This document shows positions 54,534 through 63,278 of a stretch of DNA of 64,000 bases, piece by piece (positions within the stretch are counted from its first letter, which is position 1; each line of letters begins with the position of its first letter). The stretch covers positions 1 through 64,000 of the forward strand of contig NZ_CALGPY010000012.1 in NCBI RefSeq assembly GCF_937959485.1. Direction: 5' to 3'. Under the pieces are notes generated by a model, which was not told the DNA's origin, made no database searches, and was given only the letters and a program-made list of their open reading frames with translations. Position numbers and translations under genes: made by a program. This DNA is from an uncultured Campylobacter sp. (GTDB lineage Bacteria; Campylobacterota; Campylobacteria; Campylobacterales; Campylobacteraceae).

Positions 54534-54567
54534 AAAGCCCAAAGACGGCGCTTCGCCTTTGGGCTTT
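54534..54567 (-). terminator. Intrinsic terminator of tupA
   Basis: On the minus strand AAAGCCCAAA pairs with TTTGGGCTTT, with an inner GGCG/CGCC stem and a 3-base bulge, followed by TTTTGCTTTTT. It lies 25 bases after the tupA stop and is strong in both directions. Confidence 0.8.
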
Positions 54568-54591
54568 AAATTTAGCCTTATTTAGCTAGAG

Positions 54592-55410
54592 CTAATTCTT
54601 GCGAGTATTCGCATCAGGAGTGAAAAGCGGCTTATTTAGCAGCTTGAAATCGCCTACGAACTTCTGCCCCTTCTCGCTAGTGATCCATTTGATGAAGCGC
54701 TGCGCGTTTTCGTAGTCGGCTTTTGGGCAGTGCTTCGGATTGACCGCGATTACGGAGTAAAAATTCTTCAGATCGTTATCGCCTTCGTTGATGATGACCA
54801 TATCCGGATTTCCCTTTTTATTATCCTCGTATTTGATGTAGGTGCCGCGATCGGTGAAGGTCACGCCCTTTTGCTCGGCGGCTGCGTTGATCGTGGCGAT
54901 CATACCTTGACCGGTTTGGTTATACCACGCCTCGTTTTCAGGCACGGCGCCATCGACCTTTTTCCAAATTCCTTTCTCTTTGTTATCGGTGCCAGATTTG
55001 TCGCCGCGAGAGAAAAATTTAATCTTCTCCGCCTTGATTAGCTCGAATGAACCTTTAAGGTCCTTGCCTTTAAATTTAGGCGCGATGGATTTATCGGCGA
55101 TGAGGATAAAATCATTATACATAACGGGCGTGCGATCAACGCCGAAGCCTTTTTCTACAAATTCTTTCTCGACCTTCGGCGAATGCACGAAAAGTATGTC
55201 CGCATCGCAGTTTTCGCCAAGCTTTAAAGCAGCACCCGTACCTACCGCCGTCCATTTGACATCGACGCCGGTTTCCGCCTTATACGCAGGATAGATAGCG
55301 TCTAGCAAGCCCGTATTATCGGTGCTCGTTGTAGTTGCCATCACCAAATCGTTATCGGCGGCAAAAAGGCTCGCACTAAGAGCGAGCGAAACAAAAAATA
55401 TTTTTTTCAT
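54592..55410 (-). CDS. tupA: Tungstate ABC transporter substrate-binding protein TupA
   Basis: A signal peptide (MKKIFFVSLALSASLFAA) is followed by the TupA signature TTTSTDNTGLLDAIYPAY; SRGDKSGTDNKEKGIWKK and GQGMIATINAAAE are further family motifs. Binds tungstate in the periplasm. I chose the ATG at 55410 with AAGGAG 5-6 bases upstream. Divergent from tupB-tupC. Confidence 0.92.
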   Translation of the reverse strand: MKKIFFVSLALSASLFAADNDLVMATTTSTDNTGLLDAIYPAYKAETGVDVKWTAVGTGAALKLGENCDADILFVHSPKVEKEFVEKGFGVDRTPVMYNDFILIADKSIAPKFKGKDLKGSFELIKAEKIKFFSRGDKSGTDNKEKGIWKKVDGAVPENEAWYNQTGQGMIATINAAAEQKGVTFTDRGTYIKYEDNKKGNPDMVIINEGDNDLKNFYSVIAVNPKHCPKADYENAQRFIKWITSEKGQKFVGDFKLLNKPLFTPDANTRKN

Positions 55411-55428
55411 GTTATCTCCTTTAAAAAA

Positions 55429-55447
55429 TATGCTATTATAGCATATA
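55429..55447. promoter_or_regulatory. Perfect palindrome in the tupA/tupB divergent promoter region
   Basis: ATATGCTATTATAGCATAT: 8-base arms around a 3-base centre, 18 bases upstream of the tupA ATG and 33 upstream of the tupB TTG. The centre contains TATAAT on the minus strand, a good -10 box for tupA. A dimeric repressor bound here would cover the promoter; the ModE-like protein at 61.4 kb is a candidate. Confidence 0.6.
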
Positions 55448-55480
55448 AATTTGCCAGAATAGAACATTTAGGACACAATC

Positions 55481-56173
55481 TTGGACTTTATTTTAGAAGG
55501 AATTTTAAGCGCATTCGGACTGCTTTTTAGCGGCGACGCGGAGACATTTTCGGCGATTAAAGCGACGCTTTATACTTCGAGCATCTCGATATTTTTTGCG
55601 ATTTTAATCGGCTTTCCGATAGGATTTATCCTCGGATTTTACGAATTTCGCGCTCGCAGAACGCTTAGGCTTTTAAGCGACGTAGCGCTTGCGATGCCCA
55701 CGGTGGCGATAGGACTGATCCTTTACGCTTTCATCTCCAGAAACGGCCCTTTTGGCGAGCTGGGGTTGCTTTTTACGCTCAAGGCCGTAATGCTCGGGCA
55801 GTTTGTGCTGGCGCTTCCCATCATCGTCTCGCTAAGCGCCAGCGTCATCGAAAATATGGATAAGAAGCACTATCTAAACATTATGAACTACCGCCTAAGC
55901 CCGCTAAATTTAATTCTTTGCGTGCTTTACGAGCTGCGCTACGCCCTGCTGGTCGTCATCGCCACCGCTTACGGGCGGATAGTCGCCGAGGTAGGCGTAG
56001 CGATGATGATCGGCGGCAATATCAAATATTTCACTCGCACGATCACCACGGCGATCTCACTTGAGACCAACAAGGGCGAGTTTGCGATGGGTATAGCGCT
56101 CGCGCTGGTGCTGATTTTAATAGCGTTTGCGGTAAATTTAGCCATCCACGCGCTAAAAAGACTAGATCGATGA
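55481..56173 (+). CDS. tupB: Tungstate ABC transporter permease TupB
   Basis: 230 residues, about five membrane helices. The ABC-contact (EAA-type) loop is in LRYALLVVIATAYGRIVAEVG, and the N-terminal LFSGDAETFSAIKATLYTSS is like other TupB. The TTG start follows AGGA at 7 bases. Overlaps tupC as ATGA. Confidence 0.9.
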   Translation: MDFILEGILSAFGLLFSGDAETFSAIKATLYTSSISIFFAILIGFPIGFILGFYEFRARRTLRLLSDVALAMPTVAIGLILYAFISRNGPFGELGLLFTLKAVMLGQFVLALPIIVSLSASVIENMDKKHYLNIMNYRLSPLNLILCVLYELRYALLVVIATAYGRIVAEVGVAMMIGGNIKYFTRTITTAISLETNKGEFAMGIALALVLILIAFAVNLAIHALKRLDR

Positions 56174-57399
56174 ATGCAGATAAGCAAACGCGTCCGAGCA
56201 AGAATTTCGCGGACAAAAACCGGGCGGAGCGGGAGCGCGAAAATTTTATGAGCAAAAATTCCACAGACGTAAATTCTGCAGGCGAGAATTCTACGAGTAA
56301 AAATTTTACTTCAGAAAATTCTACGAGTAAAAATTCTCCGACCGAGAATTCCATTAGTGCAAATTCCACGGGTGAGAATTCCAAGAGCGAGAAATTTACG
56401 GATAAGAATTCCGCCGCCGCGCGATCTGTACCCAATAGCGAGCTGATCTCGGTACGAGATCTGGTGCTGCGCTACGGACGGAGCGAAATTTTAAATATCC
56501 CCAGCCTCGATCTAAATACGAGCGGCATCACGGCGCTTTTGGGCTCCAACGGCAGCGGCAAATCCACGCTGCTGCGGATTTTGGCTTTTTTGCAGCGTCC
56601 GAACGGCGGCAGCGTGGAGCTTTGGGGGCAGCAGACGCCCTCTTTGCAGACGTTGCGGCAGATCTGCCTACTGCTGCCCGAGCCCGTGCTTTTAAAACGC
56701 AGCGTGGAGCAAAATTTTAAATTTGCGCTCAAAAGCCGCGGTGCGCTTGCGGAATTTGACGAGCGAGTGGATGAAGCGCTCGGCCTAACGGGGCTTGATA
56801 GAAGTTTTTTATCAAAGAAGCATTTCGAGCTTAGCTCGGGGCAGACGCAGCGCATCGCGTTTGCGCTTGCTCTGGCGCAGCGCGCGAAGCTCTATCTGCT
56901 CGACGAGCCGACCAACAGCCTCGATCTTGCCGCCTCCAAGCTCTTTGCGCGCGCGATTTTATTTATGCGGAGTCGCTACGGCTGCGGCTTTATCATCGCC
57001 AGCCACGATGAGAAATGGCTCAGCGCAATCGCGCAAAGAAGCGTATTTCTGCATCGCGGCAAGATATGCGAGTTTGAATACAAAAATATCTTTGACGTGC
57101 AAAACGGAGTTTTAAAATTTTCGGATGAAATTTCGCTGCGCCTTGAAGAGGAGCTCGCACGCGCCCGCAAAATCGCGATAAATCCGAGTAAAATTTTATT
57201 ATCCCAAAGCCCGTTTGAGCGCTGCTTTGCGGGGATTTTGCACTCGGTTTCGCTTCAGTACGGCTCCTCGCTGCTCATCAAGATCAAGGCGGGCGACGTG
57301 CTACTAAAATGCGTCACGGCACAGGATAAGCGGCGCTGGAGCGCGGGCGAGAGGATCTATTTCGGATTTGAAAACGGCGCGTTTTTAGGGCTGGAGTAA
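56170..57399 (+). CDS. tupC: Tungstate ABC transporter ATPase TupC with N-terminal low-complexity extension
   Basis: The ABC domain begins near residue 93 (ISVRDLVLRYG). Walker A is GSNGSGKST (125-133), the signature LSSGQTQR, Walker B LYLLDEPTNSLD and the switch His in ASHDEKW. The C-terminal 75 residues are TOBE-like. Residues 1-92 are an extension rich in Asn, Ser, Thr, Lys and Glu, with repeats such as STSKNFTSEN and STSKNSPTEN. The ATGA link with tupB supports the long start; an internal ATG (codon 27) is an alternative. Confidence 0.88.
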   Translation: MNADKQTRPSKNFADKNRAERERENFMSKNSTDVNSAGENSTSKNFTSENSTSKNSPTENSISANSTGENSKSEKFTDKNSAAARSVPNSELISVRDLVLRYGRSEILNIPSLDLNTSGITALLGSNGSGKSTLLRILAFLQRPNGGSVELWGQQTPSLQTLRQICLLLPEPVLLKRSVEQNFKFALKSRGALAEFDERVDEALGLTGLDRSFLSKKHFELSSGQTQRIAFALALAQRAKLYLLDEPTNSLDLAASKLFARAILFMRSRYGCGFIIASHDEKWLSAIAQRSVFLHRGKICEFEYKNIFDVQNGVLKFSDEISLRLEEELARARKIAINPSKILLSQSPFERCFAGILHSVSLQYGSSLLIKIKAGDVLLKCVTAQDKRRWSAGERIYFGFENGAFLGLE

Positions 57400-57884
57400 T
57401 TCTGCGCGAAGTGCGGATAAGCTTTATTTTGCTTTAGAATTTTATTCGCGCGGCACTAATATTATTTCTTCAAATTTTTACTGCGAACCATCTAGCGCGG
57501 CGCATCTGGCGAAACAGAGCATAAAAATTTGCGCCTTGAAATTTTGAAATTTACAGGCATGGCTTTACCTAGCGGCGCGGCGTGAAATTTTGAAATTCCA
57601 TTGCTAAGAAATTTTAAAACTTAGCCGCGAATGCAGCTAACAGGATTTTGAAATTCCACAATTTCTAGGCGCGGAATTTCAAATTCTAAATTTTAATTCC
57701 ACAGAGCGTGTCGTTTATTTTGCCTGCAGCGCAAAGGCGGAACGATGGTAAGAATTCTGCGGCGCAAAACCCGCGTAAAATTCCAAGCAGACGGCGTAGA
57801 ATTCCGATAAATTTTAAAAACGGCGCGGGATTTTATAAAATTTCACGAGCTAAAAAAAGCGGCAGAGCCCTAGCCTCTCGCTGC
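57400..57884. repeat. Intergenic word-repeat DNA after tupC
   Basis: No gene supported. Repeated units of GAAATTTTGAAATTCCA with variable 15-20 base parts, densest at 57530-57700. It separates convergent tupC and the aminotransferase gene. Confidence 0.5.
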
Positions 57885-59210
57885 TTAAATCTTCCCGCCA
57901 AACATCTCATACATCGCCTTTTCCTCGCCCCAAAGCTCGCGGTGATTTTTGATGCAGGATTTTATCGCGCCAACTAGATATAGCACGTCTTGCTCGGTGT
58001 GCGTATAGTGCAGGCTCACGCGCACGAAGCCGGGCTTGGCTTCTGGCATGCGACCCTCCTTGATACCCAGCAGATCGTGAGCGTACGGGCCTGCGCACAT
58101 CACGCCCGCGCGCGTCTGGATGCCGAAGTCGTTGCTAAGGCTTGCGGCAAAATCATACGCCGAAACGCCGCGCACGTTAAAGGAAAAAATCGGCAGCCGC
58201 GGCGCGCCCTTTGGAGCGTAGTTTATGATCTCGTCAATGCCTGCTAGCTCGCTCTCAAAAAGCCGCGCTAGCTCGTCCTCGATGCTTTTTATCCTCTCAA
58301 AACCCACCTCGTTTCGCAGCGCGTAGGCCAAATTTGCCCGCACAAGCCCGATGATAGGCGGCGTACCGCCTTCCTCTAGCTGCTCAGGATTTTTCAAAAA
58401 CACGTGCCCTTCGCGGCTGGCGTAGGCGACCGTCCCACCCGCGGCAAATGTCGGCACATCGCTATTTAGAAGCTCCTTTTTGATCGCCAAAAGCCCGCAG
58501 CTAGCAGGTCCTCCTAATAGCTTATGCGGCGATAGGAAAATCGCGTCGAAGTAATCGCAGTCTAAATTTGCGTGCGAGCTCAGCGCCGCGCAGTCAAAGG
58601 CGACGATGCCGCCCGCGGCTCTGATTAGCTCGCTGATTTTTTTGTAGTCGCTGACGACGCCCGTGACGTTTGAGGCGGCGCTAAACGAGCCGATGATACG
58701 GCGTCCGGCGTTTAGCTTCAGTATGCGCTCGAGTGCAAGCAGATCGATCTCGCCGGACTCGCTAAGCGGCACGCGCAGGTAGTCGCAAAGCCCCTCGCGA
58801 AAGCTAAGCTCGTTTGAGTGGTGTTCGTAGGGCGAAACGAGTACGAGCGGAAGCTGCGCGGCGCGTAAATTTGCCTCGCCGATCGCGCCTCTGGTCGCAG
58901 GCGGCAGGTAGATGCCGAGCAGCTCCTGAAATTTCTTGATCGCGGCCGTCGCGCCCTGCCCGCAGGCGATGAGACAAAACCGCTCGTCAAGCCCCAGCAG
59001 CTTTTTCAGGCTCTCTCGCGCGCCCTCGTAGCGCCGCTGCGTGATGATGGCGCTAGAGCTACTGTCGGAGTGGGTGTTGGCGTAGGTTTTGAGGACGTCC
59101 GCTATCTCGCGCTCTACGGGCTCATAAGCAAGCCCCGAAGCCGCGAAATCAAAATAGTGCACGCCTTGTTTTAGGATGATATTTTTTCGAATTTCGTCTA
59201 AGCTTAGCAT
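57885..59210 (-). CDS. Class-V aminotransferase / cysteine desulfurase-like enzyme
   Basis: PLP fold type I, NifS/Csd-like: YFDFAASGLAYEPVEREI at the start, THSDSSSSA, cofactor-binding SFSAASNVTGVVSDYKK and ALSSHANLDCDYFDA, and the Schiff-base Lys in FLSPHKLLGGPASCG. 441 residues. It could be a cysteine desulfurase or a related lyase; no Suf or Isc partner is near, so the substrate is open. A link to sulfur supply for FdhD (62.2 kb) is conceivable but not shown. Confidence 0.8.
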   Translation of the reverse strand: MLSLDEIRKNIILKQGVHYFDFAASGLAYEPVEREIADVLKTYANTHSDSSSSAIITQRRYEGARESLKKLLGLDERFCLIACGQGATAAIKKFQELLGIYLPPATRGAIGEANLRAAQLPLVLVSPYEHHSNELSFREGLCDYLRVPLSESGEIDLLALERILKLNAGRRIIGSFSAASNVTGVVSDYKKISELIRAAGGIVAFDCAALSSHANLDCDYFDAIFLSPHKLLGGPASCGLLAIKKELLNSDVPTFAAGGTVAYASREGHVFLKNPEQLEEGGTPPIIGLVRANLAYALRNEVGFERIKSIEDELARLFESELAGIDEIINYAPKGAPRLPIFSFNVRGVSAYDFAASLSNDFGIQTRAGVMCAGPYAHDLLGIKEGRMPEAKPGFVRVSLHYTHTEQDVLYLVGAIKSCIKNHRELWGEEKAMYEMFGGKI

Positions 59211-59366
59211 TTGCGGCCTTTAAAATTTAAGTGATTAATTATAGTGAAATTTGGATTAATTTAAAGCTTTACGGCCTGGCAGGAAGGAATTTTAATGAGA
59301 ATTTAGAAAAGCTTTGCCCACTATATCACTTAATTTCTGATGCTATATAGTTTTACTCCTTCAAAT

Positions 59367-60824
59367 TTATTGATTACTATCTAGTTTTTTAGCCGCTTCT
59401 TGTCTTAGAATTTCGGCATAATCTTTTATATCTATTTTCTCGCCGTTATGTAGAATTTTCACTTTCGCTTCCTCTAGCATTTCCTCAAAATTTAAATATT
59501 TAAAAAATGTCTCAATGTCGAATGCCTCGGTACTATTTTTATCTTTAAGGCTGTTTTTTTGCAAAATCTCTTCATCACTTAGCCCATTGCCGCAAAGAGC
59601 TTTATATCTATCTATTTTCATATTGTAGAAATTTAATATTTTAATATCCGGTTCTAGCTTAGTACATTTTTTATCATTTGGCATATAGCCGAAAAATTTT
59701 ATAAAATCTTTTTCTTTCCAGTATCTATCGGTTCCTTTATCTTTTTCTTCGTTATTTTTAACTTCCCATCTGCCTCGAAGAGCCCAATCGTATGATTCTA
59801 AAATCTTCTCTCCATAGCAGTAATCATTCATATGGTTTATGTAAGACTCCTTCTCTTTTATAGACATGGCTGTATTATTCAGACAATTGTTGCGGGCTAC
59901 AATAAAGTCATCTTTATCAGGCAAGCCATCTATATTATGTTTTATTAATAATTTTAATTTATCTTTATACATCATATCCCGCGGAAGAAAAGTATAAATA
60001 GATCTTTTAAATATTTCTTTTCGCTGAAATGGAATGCTGCTATTACTTAAATAATACAAAGGACCTTCATATGCTTTCGGTTTCATACCTCTTTGTAGCA
60101 TCATATCGGCAATTTCTATAAGGTTACTATATATTGCATAGTTTAATGGATAAACAGGATCTTTTGAGTGATCATGATTGATTAGACACTCAGTACGTAA
60201 TTTTATATCTATATTGTTGCCAACTATGATTTCGGTGTCGTCAGAATATCTAGGGCAAACTATATAGCCCTGCACCATTTTGACTTCTTCAAATTTAACG
60301 CCGTTATCCAAAAGTAGTCTTACTGCTTTAGTAGCATTGTTTTCTATCGCATAAGCCATAGCGGATAGCTTGTATTCATCTTTTTTATGTATATCCGCAC
60401 CTAGCTTTATAAGCTCTTGAGTGGTATTTGTATCATCCCAAAAGCTAGAATACATTACGGGTGTTACCCCTCCGTGCATAGTATGATCGACAGATAAATT
60501 ATTATCTTTCATAAATTTTAAAATTTTATCAGTTTGCTTGCTTTTTAAAAGTCTTTTTAGCTCTACGTCAATGGTGGGTTCTTTAAATACGTTTTTCGGA
60601 TTTGAATTGTAATCTATATCCCAGTAGCGAAACGCAAAGCTATCGACCTCTTCTTGAGTTACGTATTTGCTAAGACCCGGCACTTTTGAGACGTTTGTAT
60701 CTGAAGTAACGGTAAAATGGGTTTGTTTGCGCTCCACAAGACCCGATCTTTCGGCTAATAGATACAGCGCACATACGACCACCACGCAGATAGCGTAAAT
60801 AAACCGAAGTTTGAAGCTTTTCAA
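59367..60824 (-). CDS. Ankyrin-repeat protein with N-terminal membrane anchor
   Basis: One hydrophobic helix (about 9-24), then ankyrin-like repeats: HGGVTPVMYSSFWDDTNTTQ, LIKLGADIHKKDEYKLSAMA and AIENNATKAVRLLLDNGVKF. The C-terminal 250 residues are hydrophilic and unrecognised, with several Cys. The TTG start follows GGGG at 6-7 bases. Base composition is more A+T-rich than its neighbours, which may mean transfer. Stands alone. Confidence 0.65.
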   Translation of the reverse strand: MKSFKLRFIYAICVVVVCALYLLAERSGLVERKQTHFTVTSDTNVSKVPGLSKYVTQEEVDSFAFRYWDIDYNSNPKNVFKEPTIDVELKRLLKSKQTDKILKFMKDNNLSVDHTMHGGVTPVMYSSFWDDTNTTQELIKLGADIHKKDEYKLSAMAYAIENNATKAVRLLLDNGVKFEEVKMVQGYIVCPRYSDDTEIIVGNNIDIKLRTECLINHDHSKDPVYPLNYAIYSNLIEIADMMLQRGMKPKAYEGPLYYLSNSSIPFQRKEIFKRSIYTFLPRDMMYKDKLKLLIKHNIDGLPDKDDFIVARNNCLNNTAMSIKEKESYINHMNDYCYGEKILESYDWALRGRWEVKNNEEKDKGTDRYWKEKDFIKFFGYMPNDKKCTKLEPDIKILNFYNMKIDRYKALCGNGLSDEEILQKNSLKDKNSTEAFDIETFFKYLNFEEMLEEAKVKILHNGEKIDIKDYAEILRQEAAKKLDSNQ

Positions 60825-60954
60825 AATTTCCCCTTAAAATTTTGCTCGCGACTATATCCAATGAGTACTTAATAAAATATAAATACTATATAGGCACGAT
60901 AAGCAAAACTGACCGAAAAATGCCGTTGACAGGGTTAAAATGATGAATCTTTCA

Positions 60955-61064
60955 AGTAAATTTGGCGAACGAATGCCGTCATAGACCTTATTTGCGTAGC
61001 TACATCCTCTATTTACACACTACGCTAGGCTCTATATCCGAAGCTCGTTCGCCGTAAATTTACT
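60955..61064. other. Nested inverted repeats in an intergenic region
   Basis: AGTAAATTTGGCGAACGA (60955-60972) is the reverse complement of 61045-61064 except for two extra bases (TCGTTCGCCGTAAATTTACT). Inside it GCGTAG (60994-60999) pairs with CTACGC (61020-61025). The rest of the gap 60825-61213 has no gene. It could be a structured RNA, a transcript end or a small mobile-repeat remnant. Confidence 0.5.
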
Positions 61065-61213
61065 GCAACATCTTTGCGTAGGCTCTTCTTAAAAGCACAA
61101 ACCCGAAAATCATCGTAGTGCTAATGAGCGGCAAGTCGCTACCGTATCACGAAGAGCGTATTTTGCGGATCTGTTCGCAAGCTGCTCGCGCGGTCATAAA
61201 GCGCGCTTTGCGC

Positions 61214-61402
61214 CTATTTGCCGATAAAATTTTTCTGCAACCACTCCATCGCTTTTTCTTCGCTTTCAAATCTGCCGCTTTTGGCGACTTGAAACTGCCC
61301 CTCGTAGAAGCGAATTCTGATACCGTCTTGGACGCTATCTACCTTGATGCGCGTGATCCTGTCTTTGTTTAGATAGGTTCGTTCGTTTAGCTTTACAAAC
61401 AT
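61214..61402 (-). CDS. Conserved-looking small protein, 62 aa
   Basis: Short beta-rich protein (MFVKLNERTYLNKDRITRI, later IRIRFYEGQFQVAKSG) ending in a helix (SEEKAMEWLQKNFIGK). A good ribosome site (AAAGGAG) precedes the ATG. It follows the ModE-like gene by 18 bases and is likely in the same transcript as fdhD. Function unknown. Confidence 0.65.
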   Translation of the reverse strand: MFVKLNERTYLNKDRITRIKVDSVQDGIRIRFYEGQFQVAKSGRFESEEKAMEWLQKNFIGK

Positions 61403-61420
61403 CGTTCTCTCCTTTAAAAT

Positions 61421-62212
61421 TTAATGGTTTTTATCTTTCGCTTTACTTGCGTCTTTCTCGCCCTCTTTTTTCAAAAAAAGCTCCTTAAAGCGCTCGTTTG
61501 CGTAGTTTTCTATATCGCTTTGCAGCTGTTTATACGCGGCGATCAGCTCATAGGCGCGCGCATTTAGTGTCGTGCCTGCGGCATTGCCGCCGCCTTGCTT
61601 AGTGCTAAAGAGCTCCTCTTGCAGATTTTTTTGTAAAATTTGCAGATGGCTCCAGCACTTTTTATAGTTCATCCCCAAAACCTCGGCGGCCTTAGAGATG
61701 GAGCCCGTTTGGGCGATCACGTCCAGCACTTCGGTTTTGCCCTTGCCGAAAATGAGCTCGCCCTGCGCATTTTCGATCCAAGTTTTTGTTTTTACCCTCA
61801 TTCTTTTGCCTTTCTTCTCCTTAAAGCAGCCCAGCTGACAATATTTCACGTCTATGCCGTGCTCCTTAAGCGTAGAGCGCACTGTATCAAACCCCACTCC
61901 GCCGCTAGCTACGGCTCGGGCGTCACGGCAAAAAATCCGTCTTTTCTCATCCAAAAGCGGATCTAGCTTTTGCAGCGCTTTTATGCTACCTCCGCTACAT
62001 TGCAGCTTGCCGAATTGACCGAGTTCGCAGCGATCTATCCGTATCCCTTCGCGCGCCGCGAGATCTCCTACGACGCTTGCATCTACGCCTAATTTGGCAG
62101 CGATCTTAAACGCCGCGCCGCAATCGAGCTTGCCGCTCGGATTTAGTAAATTTAAAATCAGCCTTTTGATCTCGCTTGCTTTTTTATCGTCTATCTTGAT
62201 ATCTATCTCCAT
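61421..62212 (-). CDS. ModE-like winged-helix regulator with duplicated N-terminal Cys domain
   Basis: The winged-helix DNA-binding part is central to C-terminal: GKTEVLDVIAQTGSISKAAE and LGMNYKKCWSHLQ (residues 158-191) match the ModE/LysR-type helix. The first 140 residues are unusual: about 30-69 and 94-134 are two copies of a unit with CELGQFG and CQLGCFK, each holding an A...GV...GI.....C.LG.F pattern. There is no molbindin domain. In C. jejuni a ModE-type gene has the same position next to fdhD (Cj1507/Cj1508). It probably senses molybdate/tungstate status for tup, mod or fdh genes. Confidence 0.75.
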   Translation of the reverse strand: MEIDIKIDDKKASEIKRLILNLLNPSGKLDCGAAFKIAAKLGVDASVVGDLAAREGIRIDRCELGQFGKLQCSGGSIKALQKLDPLLDEKRRIFCRDARAVASGGVGFDTVRSTLKEHGIDVKYCQLGCFKEKKGKRMRVKTKTWIENAQGELIFGKGKTEVLDVIAQTGSISKAAEVLGMNYKKCWSHLQILQKNLQEELFSTKQGGGNAAGTTLNARAYELIAAYKQLQSDIENYANERFKELFLKKEGEKDASKAKDKNH

Positions 62213-62221
62213 GCCGCCCTC

Positions 62222-63004
62222 TTAACTCAAAATTCTCTCTTCGCCGCTATAGACGTTTAAATTTTCGCCGCGCGCGAAGCCGCAAAGGGTAAGATCAAAT
62301 TTACGCGCGATCACGACGCCGAGGCTCGTAGGAGCCGTGCGCGAAACAAGCGCGCTAATGCCGCTCATCACGGCTTTGGCGACCATTTCAGAGCTTAGCC
62401 TGCCGCTTACCAAAAGAAGCGAGCCCTGCGTATCGCACCCCGCCAAGACCGCCTTGCCGACGGATTTATCGATGGTATTGTGCTGGGCGATATCCTCGCC
62501 GATAAAATACTCGCCGCCCGCGGTAAAGAGCTTTGCGGTGTGCACGCAGCCCGTCATCTCATAAAGCTCGCACTGCGTGTAAAACTCGCTCATCAAATTT
62601 AAAATTTCATTCTTATGAAATTTAGCGTCCGAGCGGACTTTGCGCGCCGCCATAGCTGCAGGATCGATATTTGCGGTAGAGCTGCGCCCGCAGCCGCTGA
62701 TGATGACTTTTTCGGTATCGAAGCTATTTATCCGCTTTTCGTTTATCTCGCCGCATACATTCACGCTAAGTCCGTCAGGCGCGAGCTCGATGCTTTTTAT
62801 ACCGCTTGCGTCCGAGATCAAATTTTCGCTAAGCAAATAGCCTACCGCAAGCGCTTTCTGATCGCTCGGAGTCGCCATTAGCGCGCCGAAACGCTTGCTG
62901 TTTAGTAAAATTTCAAGCTTGATCTCGCGCACCAAGATATCGCTTACGATCCTTCTTTCATCTCCTTTAAATTTAACTATCTCCGCCCTATAAATCGGCT
63001 CCAT
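62222..63004 (-). CDS. fdhD: Formate dehydrogenase accessory sulfurtransferase FdhD
   Basis: 260 residues. It passes sulfur from a cysteine desulfurase to the molybdenum or tungsten cofactor of formate dehydrogenase. Recognised by VREIKLEILLNSKRFGALMA, SGCGRSSTANIDP, DIAQHNTIDKSVGKA and SGRLSSEMVAKA. The usual CxxC is reduced to its first Cys here (CGRS). Adjacent to the ModE-like gene (9 bases) and downstream of fdhA. Confidence 0.92.
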   Translation of the reverse strand: MEPIYRAEIVKFKGDERRIVSDILVREIKLEILLNSKRFGALMATPSDQKALAVGYLLSENLISDASGIKSIELAPDGLSVNVCGEINEKRINSFDTEKVIISGCGRSSTANIDPAAMAARKVRSDAKFHKNEILNLMSEFYTQCELYEMTGCVHTAKLFTAGGEYFIGEDIAQHNTIDKSVGKAVLAGCDTQGSLLLVSGRLSSEMVAKAVMSGISALVSRTAPTSLGVVIARKFDLTLCGFARGENLNVYSGEERILS

Positions 63005-63278
63005 AGACCTTCCTTATTTTAATTTCGCCCGTATCGTAGTGAAATTTTGCTTAAATAGCCTTAATTCGCCGAAGTAAAGCCGAAGCGGCGTGCGTAAATT
63101 TAAAGCACTCGCAGTTTTGTATTTAAAAAATCGCGTGGAAAATTCCACGAGCCGCTTGCACCGTGAGCACAAGCGGCCATGAAGCGCCCGCAAAGATAAA
63201 ATTTCATCAAATTTTGCCGCTACGTGCAGCCGCGATTAAATTTCATCCTTGCAAAGCGGGCGGAGCTTGCCGCCCAAA

